A stretch of 13,286 nt of DNA from CAILAD01 sp964397085. GTDB taxonomy: Bacteria > Patescibacteriota > Saccharimonadia > CAILAD01 > BJGX01. This document shows, piece after piece, positions 1-5,807 of this stretch. The stretch spans positions 1-13,286 of the forward strand of contig CAYNHH010000023.1 in the NCBI GenBank assembly GCA_964397085.1, in the 5' to 3' direction. The position numbers and the translations under genes are program-made. Positions within the stretch are counted from its first letter, which is position 1; each line of letters starts with the position of its first letter. Below the pieces are notes generated by a model that saw only the letters and a list, made by a program, of their open reading frames with translations, did no database searches and had not been told where the DNA came from.

Positions 1-558
1 AACCGACCTCAAGGGCCAGCAGGTATACCACCATCGATGCGCAAACCCGCCCCTCATCCTACGCAACACACACAACATCAGGCTCCTCGCCCGCCTGCAC
101 CTCATCATGCGCCAGCGCCTCCTGCTCCACCCAAAAAATCTAAAGGCATGATGATAGCTGGTCTGATTGCCCTTATACTTATTGCTATTACTATCACTAG
201 TGCAGGTATTATGAGATTTACTGGTAGCATCAATACCACTATGGCAGTAAAATCTAGTGAGTATCAAGCAGTGTTTCTTACCAATAACATGGTCTACTTT
301 GGTAAAATAAGTGATATCAATGACAAGTACGTCAAGATGACTGATATCTTTTATCTGCAAGTGCAGCAACCTGCCACAGATGCAAAGACCCAGCAACAAT
401 CGCAGCTAAGTCTTACAAAGCTTGGTAACGAACTACATGGCCCAGAAGATACTATGTACATCAATGCCAAAGAAGTGTTATTTTGGGAAAATCTCAAGGC
501 TGATGGCAAAGTAACTGCTGCTATCAAAGATTACAAGAGTAAAAACGGCGGTAAATAG
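1..558 (+). CDS. Pro/His-rich membrane-anchored protein, 3' part (5' end outside window)
   Basis: The reading frame is open from base 1, and the twelve codons before the first ATG (37) are as Pro/Gly-rich as what follows, so the true start is probably upstream of the window. Counting from the ATG at 37, residues 1-36 are a Pro/His/Ala-rich low-complexity tail ending in a Lys cluster. Residues ~38-61 form one hydrophobic membrane segment, and ~62-173 form a soluble domain with the pattern 'FLTNNMVYFGKI' and 'LGNELHGPEDTMYINAKEVLFWENL'-like spacing. Pro-rich cytoplasmic tail, single helix and small outer domain resemble hypothetical proteins I associate with Saccharibacteria and other CPR genomes. 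No enzyme motif is visible. A terminator follows 17 bases after the stop. Function is unknown; the family assignment is from memory. Confidence 0.8.
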   Translation, partial: NRPQGPAGIPPSMRKPAPHPTQHTQHQAPRPPAPHHAPAPPAPPKKSKGMMIAGLIALILIAITITSAGIMRFTGSINTTMAVKSSEYQAVFLTNNMVYFGKISDINDKYVKMTDIFYLQVQQPATDAKTQQQSQLSLTKLGNELHGPEDTMYINAKEVLFWENLKADGKVTAAIKDYKSKNGGK

Positions 559-575
559 CTAATACTGCATCTATG

Positions 576-606
576 AAAACAGGCTACTTGAGCCTGTTTT
601 TAGTTT
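576..606 (+). terminator. Rho-independent terminator
   Basis: A perfect 10-bp stem (AAAACAGGCT at 576-585 with AGCCTGTTTT at 591-600), a 5-base loop ACTTG, then a T-rich run. It lies just after the stop of the upstream gene and before the lexA promoter, so it insulates lexA. Confidence 0.9.
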
Positions 607-632
607 TATACAAATATTTATCAAAAAGTATG

Positions 633-662
633 TTGACATGTTCGTATACTGTTCGTTATAAT
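633..662 (+). promoter_or_regulatory. lexA promoter, consensus -35 and -10
   Basis: TTGACA at 633-638 and TATAAT at 657-662, both perfect sigma-70-type hexamers, are separated by 18 bases. Transcription should start near 669, giving a leader of about 26 bases that contains GGAGGG at 679-684, ten bases before the lexA ATG. The strength of the hexamers fits a promoter meant to be held down by a repressor. Confidence 0.85.
640..654 (+). promoter_or_regulatory. Putative LexA operator, direct repeat GTTC-N7-GTTC
   Basis: GTTC at 640-643 and GTTC at 651-654 are separated by seven bases and lie wholly inside the spacer between -35 and -10 of lexA. The 11-bp period places both half-sites on the same DNA face. 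A GTTC-N7-GTTC direct repeat is the well-known LexA box form of Alphaproteobacteria, unlike the palindromes of Bacillus or E. coli. Binding here would occlude RNA polymerase and give autoregulation. Operator identity is inferred from form and position. Confidence 0.7.
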
Positions 663-694
663 GAGCATAAGCTAATTCGGAGGGAATACACAAC

Positions 695-1318
695 ATGAAA
701 CAAGCACTAACCAAAAAACAACGAAAGACTCTCGACTATATCTCGACTTTTATTGAGCAGCGTGGCTACTCACCTAGCTATCGCGAGATAGCAAATGGCC
801 TCAAGCTCAATTCTGTTGCCACAGTCGCACAACATATTGACACATTGGTAGCCAAGGGTCTACTTGCCAAAGGTAATAACTCTGCACGATCTCTTATGCC
901 GGTAGAAGAATTGCAAGAGCAAATGAGCAAGCCTGGTATCAATTTGCCTATTTTAGGCCTTATAGCCGCAGGTACACCTATCGAGACGCTTGAAGGGCAC
1001 GCAGACACTCTAGAAGTACCACCCTTTATGGTAGGTAATAAGAACTCATACGTTCTTCAAGTAAAAGGCCAAAGCATGATTGAAGACGGCATTAATGATG
1101 GCGACTATGTGGTAGTGCAAGAAAAAGAAGTTGCTTCTAACGGTGATGTGGTAGTAGCACTCGTGAATAACTCAGAGGCAACGCTCAAGCGGTATTACAA
1201 AGAAGCTCGACGTATTCGTCTGCAACCAGCCAACTCAAGTATGGAGCCAATCTATGTTGAGCCAGGTACTCCACTCAAGATTCAAGGCGTGGTCATTGGT
1301 CTTATTCGCAAGTACTAA
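695..1318 (+). CDS. lexA: LexA repressor, SOS response
   Basis: Transcriptional repressor of the DNA-damage (SOS) regulon, self-cleaving when stimulated by RecA filaments. At 207 residues it has normal length. Residues 1-65 form the winged helix DNA-binding domain (starting with the typical 'LTKKQRKTLDYI', and 'GYSPSYREIA' for the helix-turn-helix). The cleavage site is Ala92-Gly93 in 'LIAAGTP'. The peptidase S24 domain follows, with catalytic Ser127 in 'GQSMIEDGI' and Lys165 in 'EATLKRYY', so the protein should be fully cleavable. The ATG at 695 is set by GGAGGG ten bases upstream. It stands alone, downstream of a terminator and convergent with the next gene, whose stop lies 4 bases away. 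A direct-repeat operator in its promoter suggests autorepression. Confidence 0.97.
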   Translation: MKQALTKKQRKTLDYISTFIEQRGYSPSYREIANGLKLNSVATVAQHIDTLVAKGLLAKGNNSARSLMPVEELQEQMSKPGINLPILGLIAAGTPIETLEGHADTLEVPPFMVGNKNSYVLQVKGQSMIEDGINDGDYVVVQEKEVASNGDVVVALVNNSEATLKRYYKEARRIRLQPANSSMEPIYVEPGTPLKIQGVVIGLIRKY

Positions 1319-1322
1319 ACTT

Positions 1323-1910
1323 CTACTCTAGTATCAACATCAAGCCTATCAGTGCCTTGAAGGCATAGATAGTTACAAACATACCTACTACTGAGCCTGC
1401 AAAACCTAGCGCAGCGCCAAGCCAATTGCTTGGTACATCATAAATTGCTCCAATAAATAGAGAGTTCCATATAGGAAAGAACACGGTCAAAGTAAGAATT
1501 GCGAGCACCACCAGTCCAGCCAGAAGACCTATTTCGATTATTGGCCACTTTCTACGCTCTTCCACATTCGCCCGGTTGGTATATTCTTGTTCTACTACTA
1601 CTTCATTACGAGCTTCGGTAATAATATTGTATACCCAATACAGCACAGCGTAAGCTAGTAGGCCAACAGCTACCCAAAATACCACTAATGTAATCATGTT
1701 AAGAATTGGCGCTGAGAACCAAGCCTGCAGCTGCGATGCAAAACTCGCCTGTACATCGCTCTTTGAGAGAATGGTACCTTGTGTAAAGTGCAGTGTAATA
1801 ACGCTAAAGTTGATTACCGTCAGTATGCCCAGACCAAATAGCATTATAACTACTATCTGGCTAATACTGAGGCCAAAAACACGTTTTACCTGGTCTTTAT
1901 CTAGATGCAT
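1323..1910 (-). CDS. Four-helix membrane protein of unknown function
   Basis: A 195-residue protein with four predicted membrane segments at about 17-41, 70-97, 123-148 and 163-193. A charged cytoplasmic or outer loop lies at ~99-122 (rich in Glu/Arg, 'RNEVVVEQEYTNRANVEERR'). No known catalytic motif was recognised. It starts 7 bases after the stop of the DUF4190-like gene on the same strand. Its weak Shine-Dalgarno (AAGGT) overlaps that stop codon, so the two are very likely one transcript and perhaps translationally coupled. A partner role at the membrane is only an inference from this linkage. Its 3' end faces lexA with a 4-base gap and no clear terminator between them. Confidence 0.8.
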   Translation of the reverse strand: MHLDKDQVKRVFGLSISQIVVIMLFGLGILTVINFSVITLHFTQGTILSKSDVQASFASQLQAWFSAPILNMITLVVFWVAVGLLAYAVLYWVYNIITEARNEVVVEQEYTNRANVEERRKWPIIEIGLLAGLVVLAILTLTVFFPIWNSLFIGAIYDVPSNWLGAALGFAGSVVGMFVTIYAFKALIGLMLILE

Positions 1911-1917
1911 TTGTACC

Positions 1918-2640
1918 TTATTGGTCTGTGCTACTTACCTTAGGACCGGTAGTAAGCGTGATGCTTGTACTATTATTTGTCTTGGTATCGCTAGCAATGA
2001 TTACACCAAGCGTGTTGCTACCTTTTTCAAAAGTCGATACAGAGCCGCCATTAAAATTGAATTCTCCGTTACTGTCGCCAGATACCCAACCCTTGGCCTT
2101 AAGCTCTTTTTGGTAATATGCACTTACCTTGTCGACAGAATCTTTTGTGAGTAGAGATACTGCATAGCCTTCTTTGACCTTTGCTGCAGCAATTACATCT
2201 GATGGTTCATAAATAGGTACATCACTTGGGAAGCCGCTAGGAATACTTACGTTTTTGCCAAAGCTAGCTGACTGTCCATCTTTGCCAGTAACTGAAACAC
2301 TGCCATTAGTCGGATTAACATTCACACCAGAATCTTTGGCGGCCTTTTGAAATGCCATGACAAAGCCGGCAATCACAAGTACGTATGTAAGCATGAATAT
2401 TGTTGAGAGAATAATCGCTGCAGTAGCAAGGCCTTTTCCGCTTTCACCATTCTTCTTAATACTGCTTAATGCGATGATACCTAACACTAGTCCTACTACG
2501 GGTATAAAGAATGCTAATATTAACGCAGCAACCGCGAGTCCACTGGTTTTTTTAGTTGTTGCAGTTGCTGTAATTGTTTCGGCTGGTGCCTCTACTTTAG
2601 TTGTTGCTTGTTTTTTATCTGGTGATTCGCTGGGTGCCAT
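1918..2640 (-). CDS. DUF4190-like membrane protein with extracytoplasmic domain
   Basis: A 240-residue protein with three parts. Residues 1-32 are a Thr/Ala/Lys-rich hydrophilic tail. Residues 33-97 hold two membrane helices with the DUF4190-type pattern ('GLAVAALILAFFIPVVGLVLG' region, then 'ALSSIKKNGESGKGLATAA'). A C-terminal soluble domain at ~125-235 contains 'IPSGFPSDVPIYEPSDVI' and a helix 'DSVDKVSAYYQKELKAKGW', a pattern seen in secreted or membrane-tethered bacterial proteins of unknown role. The ATG is preceded by AAGGAG (2647-2652) at good spacing. It is the first gene of a two-gene unit with the four-helix protein. The fold assignment is from recognised sequence patterns and function is not known. 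Confidence 0.8.
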   Translation of the reverse strand: MAPSESPDKKQATTKVEAPAETITATATTKKTSGLAVAALILAFFIPVVGLVLGIIALSSIKKNGESGKGLATAAIILSTIFMLTYVLVIAGFVMAFQKAAKDSGVNVNPTNGSVSVTGKDGQSASFGKNVSIPSGFPSDVPIYEPSDVIAAAKVKEGYAVSLLTKDSVDKVSAYYQKELKAKGWVSGDSNGEFNFNGGSVSTFEKGSNTLGVIIASDTKTNNSTSITLTTGPKVSSTDQ

Positions 2641-2657
2641 TGAGAGCTCCTTATTAC

Positions 2658-2663
2658 ATTATA
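2658..2663 (-). promoter_or_regulatory. Possible -10 hexamer of the DUF4190-like gene
   Basis: On the minus strand TATAAT lies 17 bases before the ATG, with no convincing -35. If used, transcription would begin at about 2651, within the AAGGAG ribosome site, leaving an unusually short leader. The hexamer matches perfectly but its position makes use uncertain. Confidence 0.35.
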
Positions 2664-2688
2664 TTTGTTCTTACTTATTATGGTACGG

Positions 2689-3831
2689 CTAGCCAATGTT
2701 TTGTGCAATAGCTGACACTACCCTACTATCAAAAACAGATGGAATAATCATGTTGGGAGTGGGCGAGTCTACAGCTGCGGCCAGTGCATTGGCAGCATTC
2801 AGCTTAACTTCGTCGGTTACCTCGGTAATGCCATGTTCAATAAGCCCCTTAAAAAGCCCGGGAAAAACCAAGACATTATTGATTTGATTAGCAAAGTCAG
2901 ACCGGCCACTTGCTACTACTGCAGCACCGGCACTAGTAGCGTCAGAGGGCAAAATTTCTGGTTCGGGATTGGCAAGCGCAAAAATAATTGGACTAGAATT
3001 CATTTGGGTTATGTACTCTTTTGGTAACTTACCTCCAGATGAAAGCCCAATAAATACATCTGCCTGCTCGATTGCAGTCTGTAGGTCACCCTCTTTTTGC
3101 TGTTGATTAGTCAATGCAGCCAGCGCTTGTTTCTCACTATTTAGGTCTGTGCGAGAATTTGAAATAATGCCTTTACTATCCACAAGAATGATATCGGCAA
3201 AACCATAGTGCAGGAGTAGTTTTGCAACACCTACTCCTGCTGCACCAGCGCCAAGTATTGCTACTTTGCTATTTTCAGCTTTCTTATTGACTACCTTCAA
3301 TGCATTAATTAACCCAGCTAGCACAACAATGGCGGTAGCGTGCTGATCGTCATGTACCACTGGAATCTCCAATTCTGCCTGTAATCGTTTCTCAATCTCA
3401 AAACATTGTGGGGCCTGAATATCCTCGAGATTAATTGCGCTAAACACCGGAGCAATGTTGGTAATTGTACGCACGATCTCGTCTGGATCTTGGGTATTTA
3501 ACACTATTGGGAAGGCATTGAGACCAGCTAGCTGAGAAAATAGCATTGCCTTACCCTCCATGACAGGCAATGCTCCGTACGGACCAATATTACCTAGTCC
3601 CAAAACGGCTGAGCCATCAGAAATGACCGCCACCGTGTTGTGCTTAATAGTGTATTGGCTAGCTAGCTCTGGCTGATCTGCCAGCAACTGTGAGACTGCT
3701 CCAACTCCAGGAGTGTATACAAGGCTCAAGTCGTCTTCGCCCTTAACATCAATTTTACTTTTACTGGTGATTTTACCTTGCAGCTTTTTGTGTAATTCTA
3801 ATGCAAGTTGTTGGTAATTATTTTGTGTCAT
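2689..3831 (-). CDS. Malic enzyme (malate dehydrogenase, oxaloacetate-decarboxylating)
   Basis: Cytosolic enzyme converting malate to pyruvate and CO2 while reducing NAD(P). At 380 residues it is the compact bacterial form without the phosphotransacetylase-like extension of MaeB. Catalytic Tyr39 lies in 'SLVYTPGVGAV' and Lys94 in 'MEGKAMLF'. Metal ligands are Glu136-Asp137 ('INLEDIQAPQCFEIE') and Asp161/162 ('HDDQHATA'). The Rossmann loop is 'ILGAGAAGVG' (192-201), followed by acidic Asp218 in 'LVDSKG', which favours NAD over NADP. Also present are 'ALANPEPE' (286-293) and 'NNVLVFPGLFKG' (318-329). All key residues are intact. It lacks a Shine-Dalgarno and has TATAAT seven bases before the ATG, so it is probably a leaderless monocistronic gene. 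In a reduced genome it would supply pyruvate and reducing power from scavenged malate (inference). Confidence 0.96.
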   Translation of the reverse strand: MTQNNYQQLALELHKKLQGKITSKSKIDVKGEDDLSLVYTPGVGAVSQLLADQPELASQYTIKHNTVAVISDGSAVLGLGNIGPYGALPVMEGKAMLFSQLAGLNAFPIVLNTQDPDEIVRTITNIAPVFSAINLEDIQAPQCFEIEKRLQAELEIPVVHDDQHATAIVVLAGLINALKVVNKKAENSKVAILGAGAAGVGVAKLLLHYGFADIILVDSKGIISNSRTDLNSEKQALAALTNQQQKEGDLQTAIEQADVFIGLSSGGKLPKEYITQMNSSPIIFALANPEPEILPSDATSAGAAVVASGRSDFANQINNVLVFPGLFKGLIEHGITEVTDEVKLNAANALAAAVDSPTPNMIIPSVFDSRVVSAIAQNIG

Positions 3832-3838
3832 AAAGTCT

Positions 3839-3844
3839 ATTATA
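3839..3844 (-). promoter_or_regulatory. -10 of malic enzyme, leaderless arrangement
   Basis: TATAAT on the minus strand is followed by seven bases (AGACTTT) and then the ATG. Transcription would start at or next to the A of the start codon. An upstream terminator hairpin sits at 3856-3878, so the transcript must begin in this short gap. No Shine-Dalgarno is present. The -35 region is not recognisable and would fall inside the hairpin. Confidence 0.65.
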
Positions 3845-3845
3845 C

Positions 3846-3878
3846 CTAAATAAAAACCCTATCTTAGAAAGATAGGGT
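3846..3878 (-). terminator. Rho-independent terminator of the 150-residue protein gene
   Basis: A perfect 10-bp stem (3856-3865 with 3869-3878), a 3-base loop, and on the minus strand a following run TTTTTATTT. The stem begins within the stop codon of the upstream gene (3878-3880), a very economical arrangement. Confidence 0.88.
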
Positions 3879-4330
3879 CACAAAATAATGTGTCCTCGCA
3901 AAACGAGCTTTGTCAGATTTTCAGCTGCCTCTGCGGGAAGCATACCACGTGTTTGTGGATCAATCTTTTGTACAGCGCTTACCGATGGGAGGGTCACACC
4001 AAACAAGCGCAAACTGTTTTTTGTGCATACATAGAGACGATCAGCAGGACGGGTCTGTTGATCTACCTTTCCTTCGAGTATTGTCACTGCGCCTTCGGTA
4101 ACCTCATCATGTGCTTTGCTTATCAGAAGACACATTGCTGGCCACTCTTCTAGGCCTAGTTGTCTACAAATGCTTTCATCTAGCTCGAGGATGAAGAACT
4201 TCTTGTGTCCGCTTTGCCAAGACAGCGAAAATACATCATGAGAGATATCTCTTACTTTAAAAACTCGTACTTGTATTTGGGCCATATAGGTATCAAATGC
4301 ATCACAGCAGGCTTTGTAAAGTGCGTCCAT
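3878..4330 (-). CDS. Conserved-looking soluble protein of unknown function, 150 residues
   Basis: I do not recognise this protein. It is soluble, with no membrane segment or signal peptide. It is mixed alpha/beta in appearance, with four Cys (8, 9, 55, 67, plus 102 as a fifth) not arranged as a metal site. A central stretch 'KKFFILELDESICRQLGL' and 'EEWPAMCLLI' alternates hydrophobic and charged residues. A C-terminal segment 'LPAEAAENLTKLVLRGHIIL' looks helical. The ATG at 4330 is supported by GGAG five bases upstream. The gene has its own upstream region (possible TTGACC at 4385-4390) and a terminator overlapping its stop, so it is likely monocistronic. Codon use looks like its neighbours. 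An intact frame plus SD and terminator argue that it is real. Confidence 0.75.
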   Translation of the reverse strand: MDALYKACCDAFDTYMAQIQVRVFKVRDISHDVFSLSWQSGHKKFFILELDESICRQLGLEEWPAMCLLISKAHDEVTEGAVTILEGKVDQQTRPADRLYVCTKNSLRLFGVTLPSVSAVQKIDPQTRGMLPAEAAENLTKLVLRGHIIL

Positions 4331-4362
4331 CTCTTCTCCATTCGTGAAGACTTACTTGACGG

Positions 4363-4390
4363 ATATTTATGCATAGTACCCTAAGGTCAA
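4363..4390 (-). promoter_or_regulatory. Possible promoter of the 150-residue protein gene
   Basis: TTGACC (4385-4390, minus strand) and a weak -10 AAATAT (4363-4368) are separated by 16 bases, giving a leader of roughly 25 bases that contains the GGAG ribosome site. The -35 is good and the -10 is poor. Confidence 0.35.
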
Positions 4391-4410
4391 GGATAATAAA
4401 AGCTATAGAA

Positions 4411-4445
4411 TTATATAACCCGCACTATTCATGCGGGTTATATAA
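4411..4445 (-). terminator. 14-bp hairpin, probable terminator of the DUF5684-like gene
   Basis: TTATATAACCCGCA (4411-4424) pairs perfectly with TGCGGGTTATATAA (4432-4445) around a 7-base loop. It lies 18 bases after the stop at 4464. On the minus strand the GC core is followed by an AT-rich but not pure T tail, so it may act in both directions. Confidence 0.65.
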
Positions 4446-4465
4446 GCTTTAAACTTTTTAAAGCT
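4445..4465. other. Second hairpin overlapping the stop codon of the DUF5684-like gene
   Basis: AGCTTTAAA (4445-4453) pairs with TTTAAAGCT (4457-4465) around a 3-base loop. It abuts the 14-bp hairpin at 4411-4445, sharing base 4445, and includes two bases of the stop codon (4464-4466). The tandem may strengthen termination or protect the mRNA 3' end. Confidence 0.55.
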
Positions 4466-4895
4466 ACGCGCCAGCAGGAGAAACTGAGCTAGATAGCTGA
4501 TATTTGGCATCGCCAAATCCAAGCATCAAGAGGCCAATTGGTGAGAATATGATTAGGCCAAAGATCGCAAATACTGCACTTTTGCCAAACGCCTCGGCTA
4601 GAGCGAGCATAATCAAGATACCCACAATGACATTCACGAACGGGACAAACAAGAGTAGCAACCACCAACCTGGTTTGCCAGCCGTCACAATGATGAGATA
4701 CGTATTATAGAGCGGAATCAATGCTCCCCAGCCTGGTTTGCCGGCTTTAAGAAACACCTTCCAGAGACCAATAATTGATACAAGGGCAATAGCAAATACT
4801 ACTATTGAATATACCAAGAAGAAGGCTCCAAGTGCGCCAGCAGTAGCTGGATCTACATTACTACTTACAGTTGTTGTGGTTGCATAATCGTTCAT
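4464..4895 (-). CDS. DUF5684-like small membrane protein
   Basis: A 143-residue integral membrane protein. After a Thr/Ser-rich N-terminus of about 18 residues, membrane segments lie at ~20-46, 76-98 and 107-127. The diagnostic pattern is 'WKVFLKAGKPGWGALIPLYN' (45-64), with the second repeat 'AGKPGWWLLL' (72-81), a third conserved 'ALAEAFGKSAVFA' (98-110) and 'LGFGDAKYQL' near the end. This KAGKPGW / IPxYN / GKPGWW set is what I know as DUF5684. Function is unknown; such proteins are common in CPR and Gram-positive genomes. AAGGAG lies six bases before the ATG. It appears monocistronic, with two hairpins at its 3' end. Confidence 0.85.
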   Translation of the reverse strand: MNDYATTTTVSSNVDPATAGALGAFFLVYSIVVFAIALVSIIGLWKVFLKAGKPGWGALIPLYNTYLIIVTAGKPGWWLLLLFVPFVNVIVGILIMLALAEAFGKSAVFAIFGLIIFSPIGLLMLGFGDAKYQLSSSVSPAGA

Positions 4896-4958
4896 CTATA
4901 CTCCTTATACTTTATTATTTACTTTTACTATACACTATTTGTGAAAATATATAAAAAC

Positions 4959-5252
4959 CTAATTGGCTGTTCTGCTCATGCTGTTTCTATTGTTATAGGT
5001 ATTGCCATAATTTCCAAGATCTATAAGAATAGCGAGCATGACCCAAAATATTCCCCATCCACTTAATTGGCCGGTAACAGGATTATAAACAAATATGTAT
5101 ACGAGAGTTGTGAAGGGTAAAAATAAAAATCCAAAGAGTGGAATCAAGAATCCATTGAAGGCACGCGCGGCAAAATTAGTATTAAATATCCAGAGTAGTA
5201 TTAGTACTAAACGTGGTGAAATTGCTGCAAGCAGCACAAACAAACAACCCAT
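4959..5252 (-). CDS. Small hydrophobic membrane protein, 97 residues
   Basis: Three hydrophobic segments at about 5-24, 33-57 and 64-80, with a short Asn/Tyr-rich hydrophilic tail (81-97). The N-terminal 'MGCLFVLLAAISPRLVLILLW' type of start, 'GFLFLPFTTLVYIF' and 'LIDLGNYG' recall small multi-pass proteins widespread in Actinobacteria, Chloroflexi and Saccharibacteria, with no assigned function. The ATG at 5252 is preceded by AAAGGAT eight bases upstream. It lies 45 bases after the Trp-rich protein gene and 63 before the DUF5684-like gene on the same strand, so co-transcription with either is possible. No hairpin follows its stop. Confidence 0.78.
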   Translation of the reverse strand: MGCLFVLLAAISPRLVLILLWIFNTNFAARAFNGFLIPLFGFLFLPFTTLVYIFVYNPVTGQLSGWGIFWVMLAILIDLGNYGNTYNNRNSMSRTAN

Positions 5253-5297
5253 AAAAATTATCCTTTATATATATTTGATCATAGCAACACAGAAGAG

Positions 5298-5804
5298 CTA
5301 AAGCAAACGACTGTCATATGCCCAGTGTAGTATAGCCTGACGTTGCACCGGACGACAGTTGAGATCGCCAACCTGACAATTTTTCCTCAATTGAGCTATA
5401 TGGCGACTAATCGCCTTCCATCGTTTGATCTGGCGTGCATCTTCGCTTGGCAAACGTCGCCCCATATAGTATCTGCAATACCACTGAAACCAACCGCGTG
5501 GATCGTCAGTAGATATCCATCCTTTGCGTTGCCACTCACTCAAGGGTTGGCTCGCCTTTACCTCAAAAAAATTCAGTTTTGGATCTGGGCCATTGTTTGA
5601 CAACTTGGCATTTACAAACCAGTCTTTGGAGAATTCTTCCGTACAATCATTGAGATACCAGCCCCCAAAAACACCCAGCTGCAACATCTGCTTGGGTGTT
5701 AGTTGGGGTAAAAATTCTGGGTCAAAATTCTTGCCCATAGGCTGATCAAGTCTATATACGTGATTACTCTGCAAAGTATCATTTACAGTCATTTTCTTGG
5801 TCAT
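5298..5804 (-). CDS. Conserved Trp/Arg-rich protein of unknown function, partner of lipocalin-like gene
   Basis: A soluble protein of 168 residues with strikingly conserved-looking blocks: 'LTPKQMLQLGVFGGWYLNDC' (35-54), 'DPKLNFFEVKASQPLSEW' (74-91), 'DPRGWFQWYCRYYMGRR' (101-117), 'EDARQIKRWKAISRH' (121-135) and 'CRPVQRQAILHWAYDS' (150-165). I recognise this as a widely scattered family found in bacteria and fungi with no assigned function. Cys54, 110, 143 and 150 are present; whether they bind metal is unknown. Aromatic and Arg content suggests ligand or nucleic-acid binding, but this is only a guess. It starts three bases after the stop of the lipocalin-like gene, so both are almost certainly one operon, with AAGG eleven bases before the ATG. 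Confidence 0.85.
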   Translation of the reverse strand: MTKKMTVNDTLQSNHVYRLDQPMGKNFDPEFLPQLTPKQMLQLGVFGGWYLNDCTEEFSKDWFVNAKLSNNGPDPKLNFFEVKASQPLSEWQRKGWISTDDPRGWFQWYCRYYMGRRLPSEDARQIKRWKAISRHIAQLRKNCQVGDLNCRPVQRQAILHWAYDSRLL

Positions 5805-5807
5805 GAG

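Noticed and set aside
640..655. Bacillus-type palindromic LexA box (GAAC-N4-GTTC) upstream of lexA
   Set aside because: Only the right half fits; the left half does not match. The direct repeat GTTC-N7-GTTC fits exactly.
1043..1056. GAAC...GTTC inverted pair inside lexA
   Set aside because: The spacing is six bases, not four, and it lies in coding sequence of the catalytic domain.
1316..1330. Short inverted bases between lexA and the convergent gene as a bidirectional terminator
   Set aside because: Only a 4-5 bp weak stem with no T-run.
1696..2154. Plus-strand open frame of 152 codons opposite two membrane-protein genes
   Set aside because: It is antisense to two better-supported genes, Cys-rich without pattern, and spans their junction.
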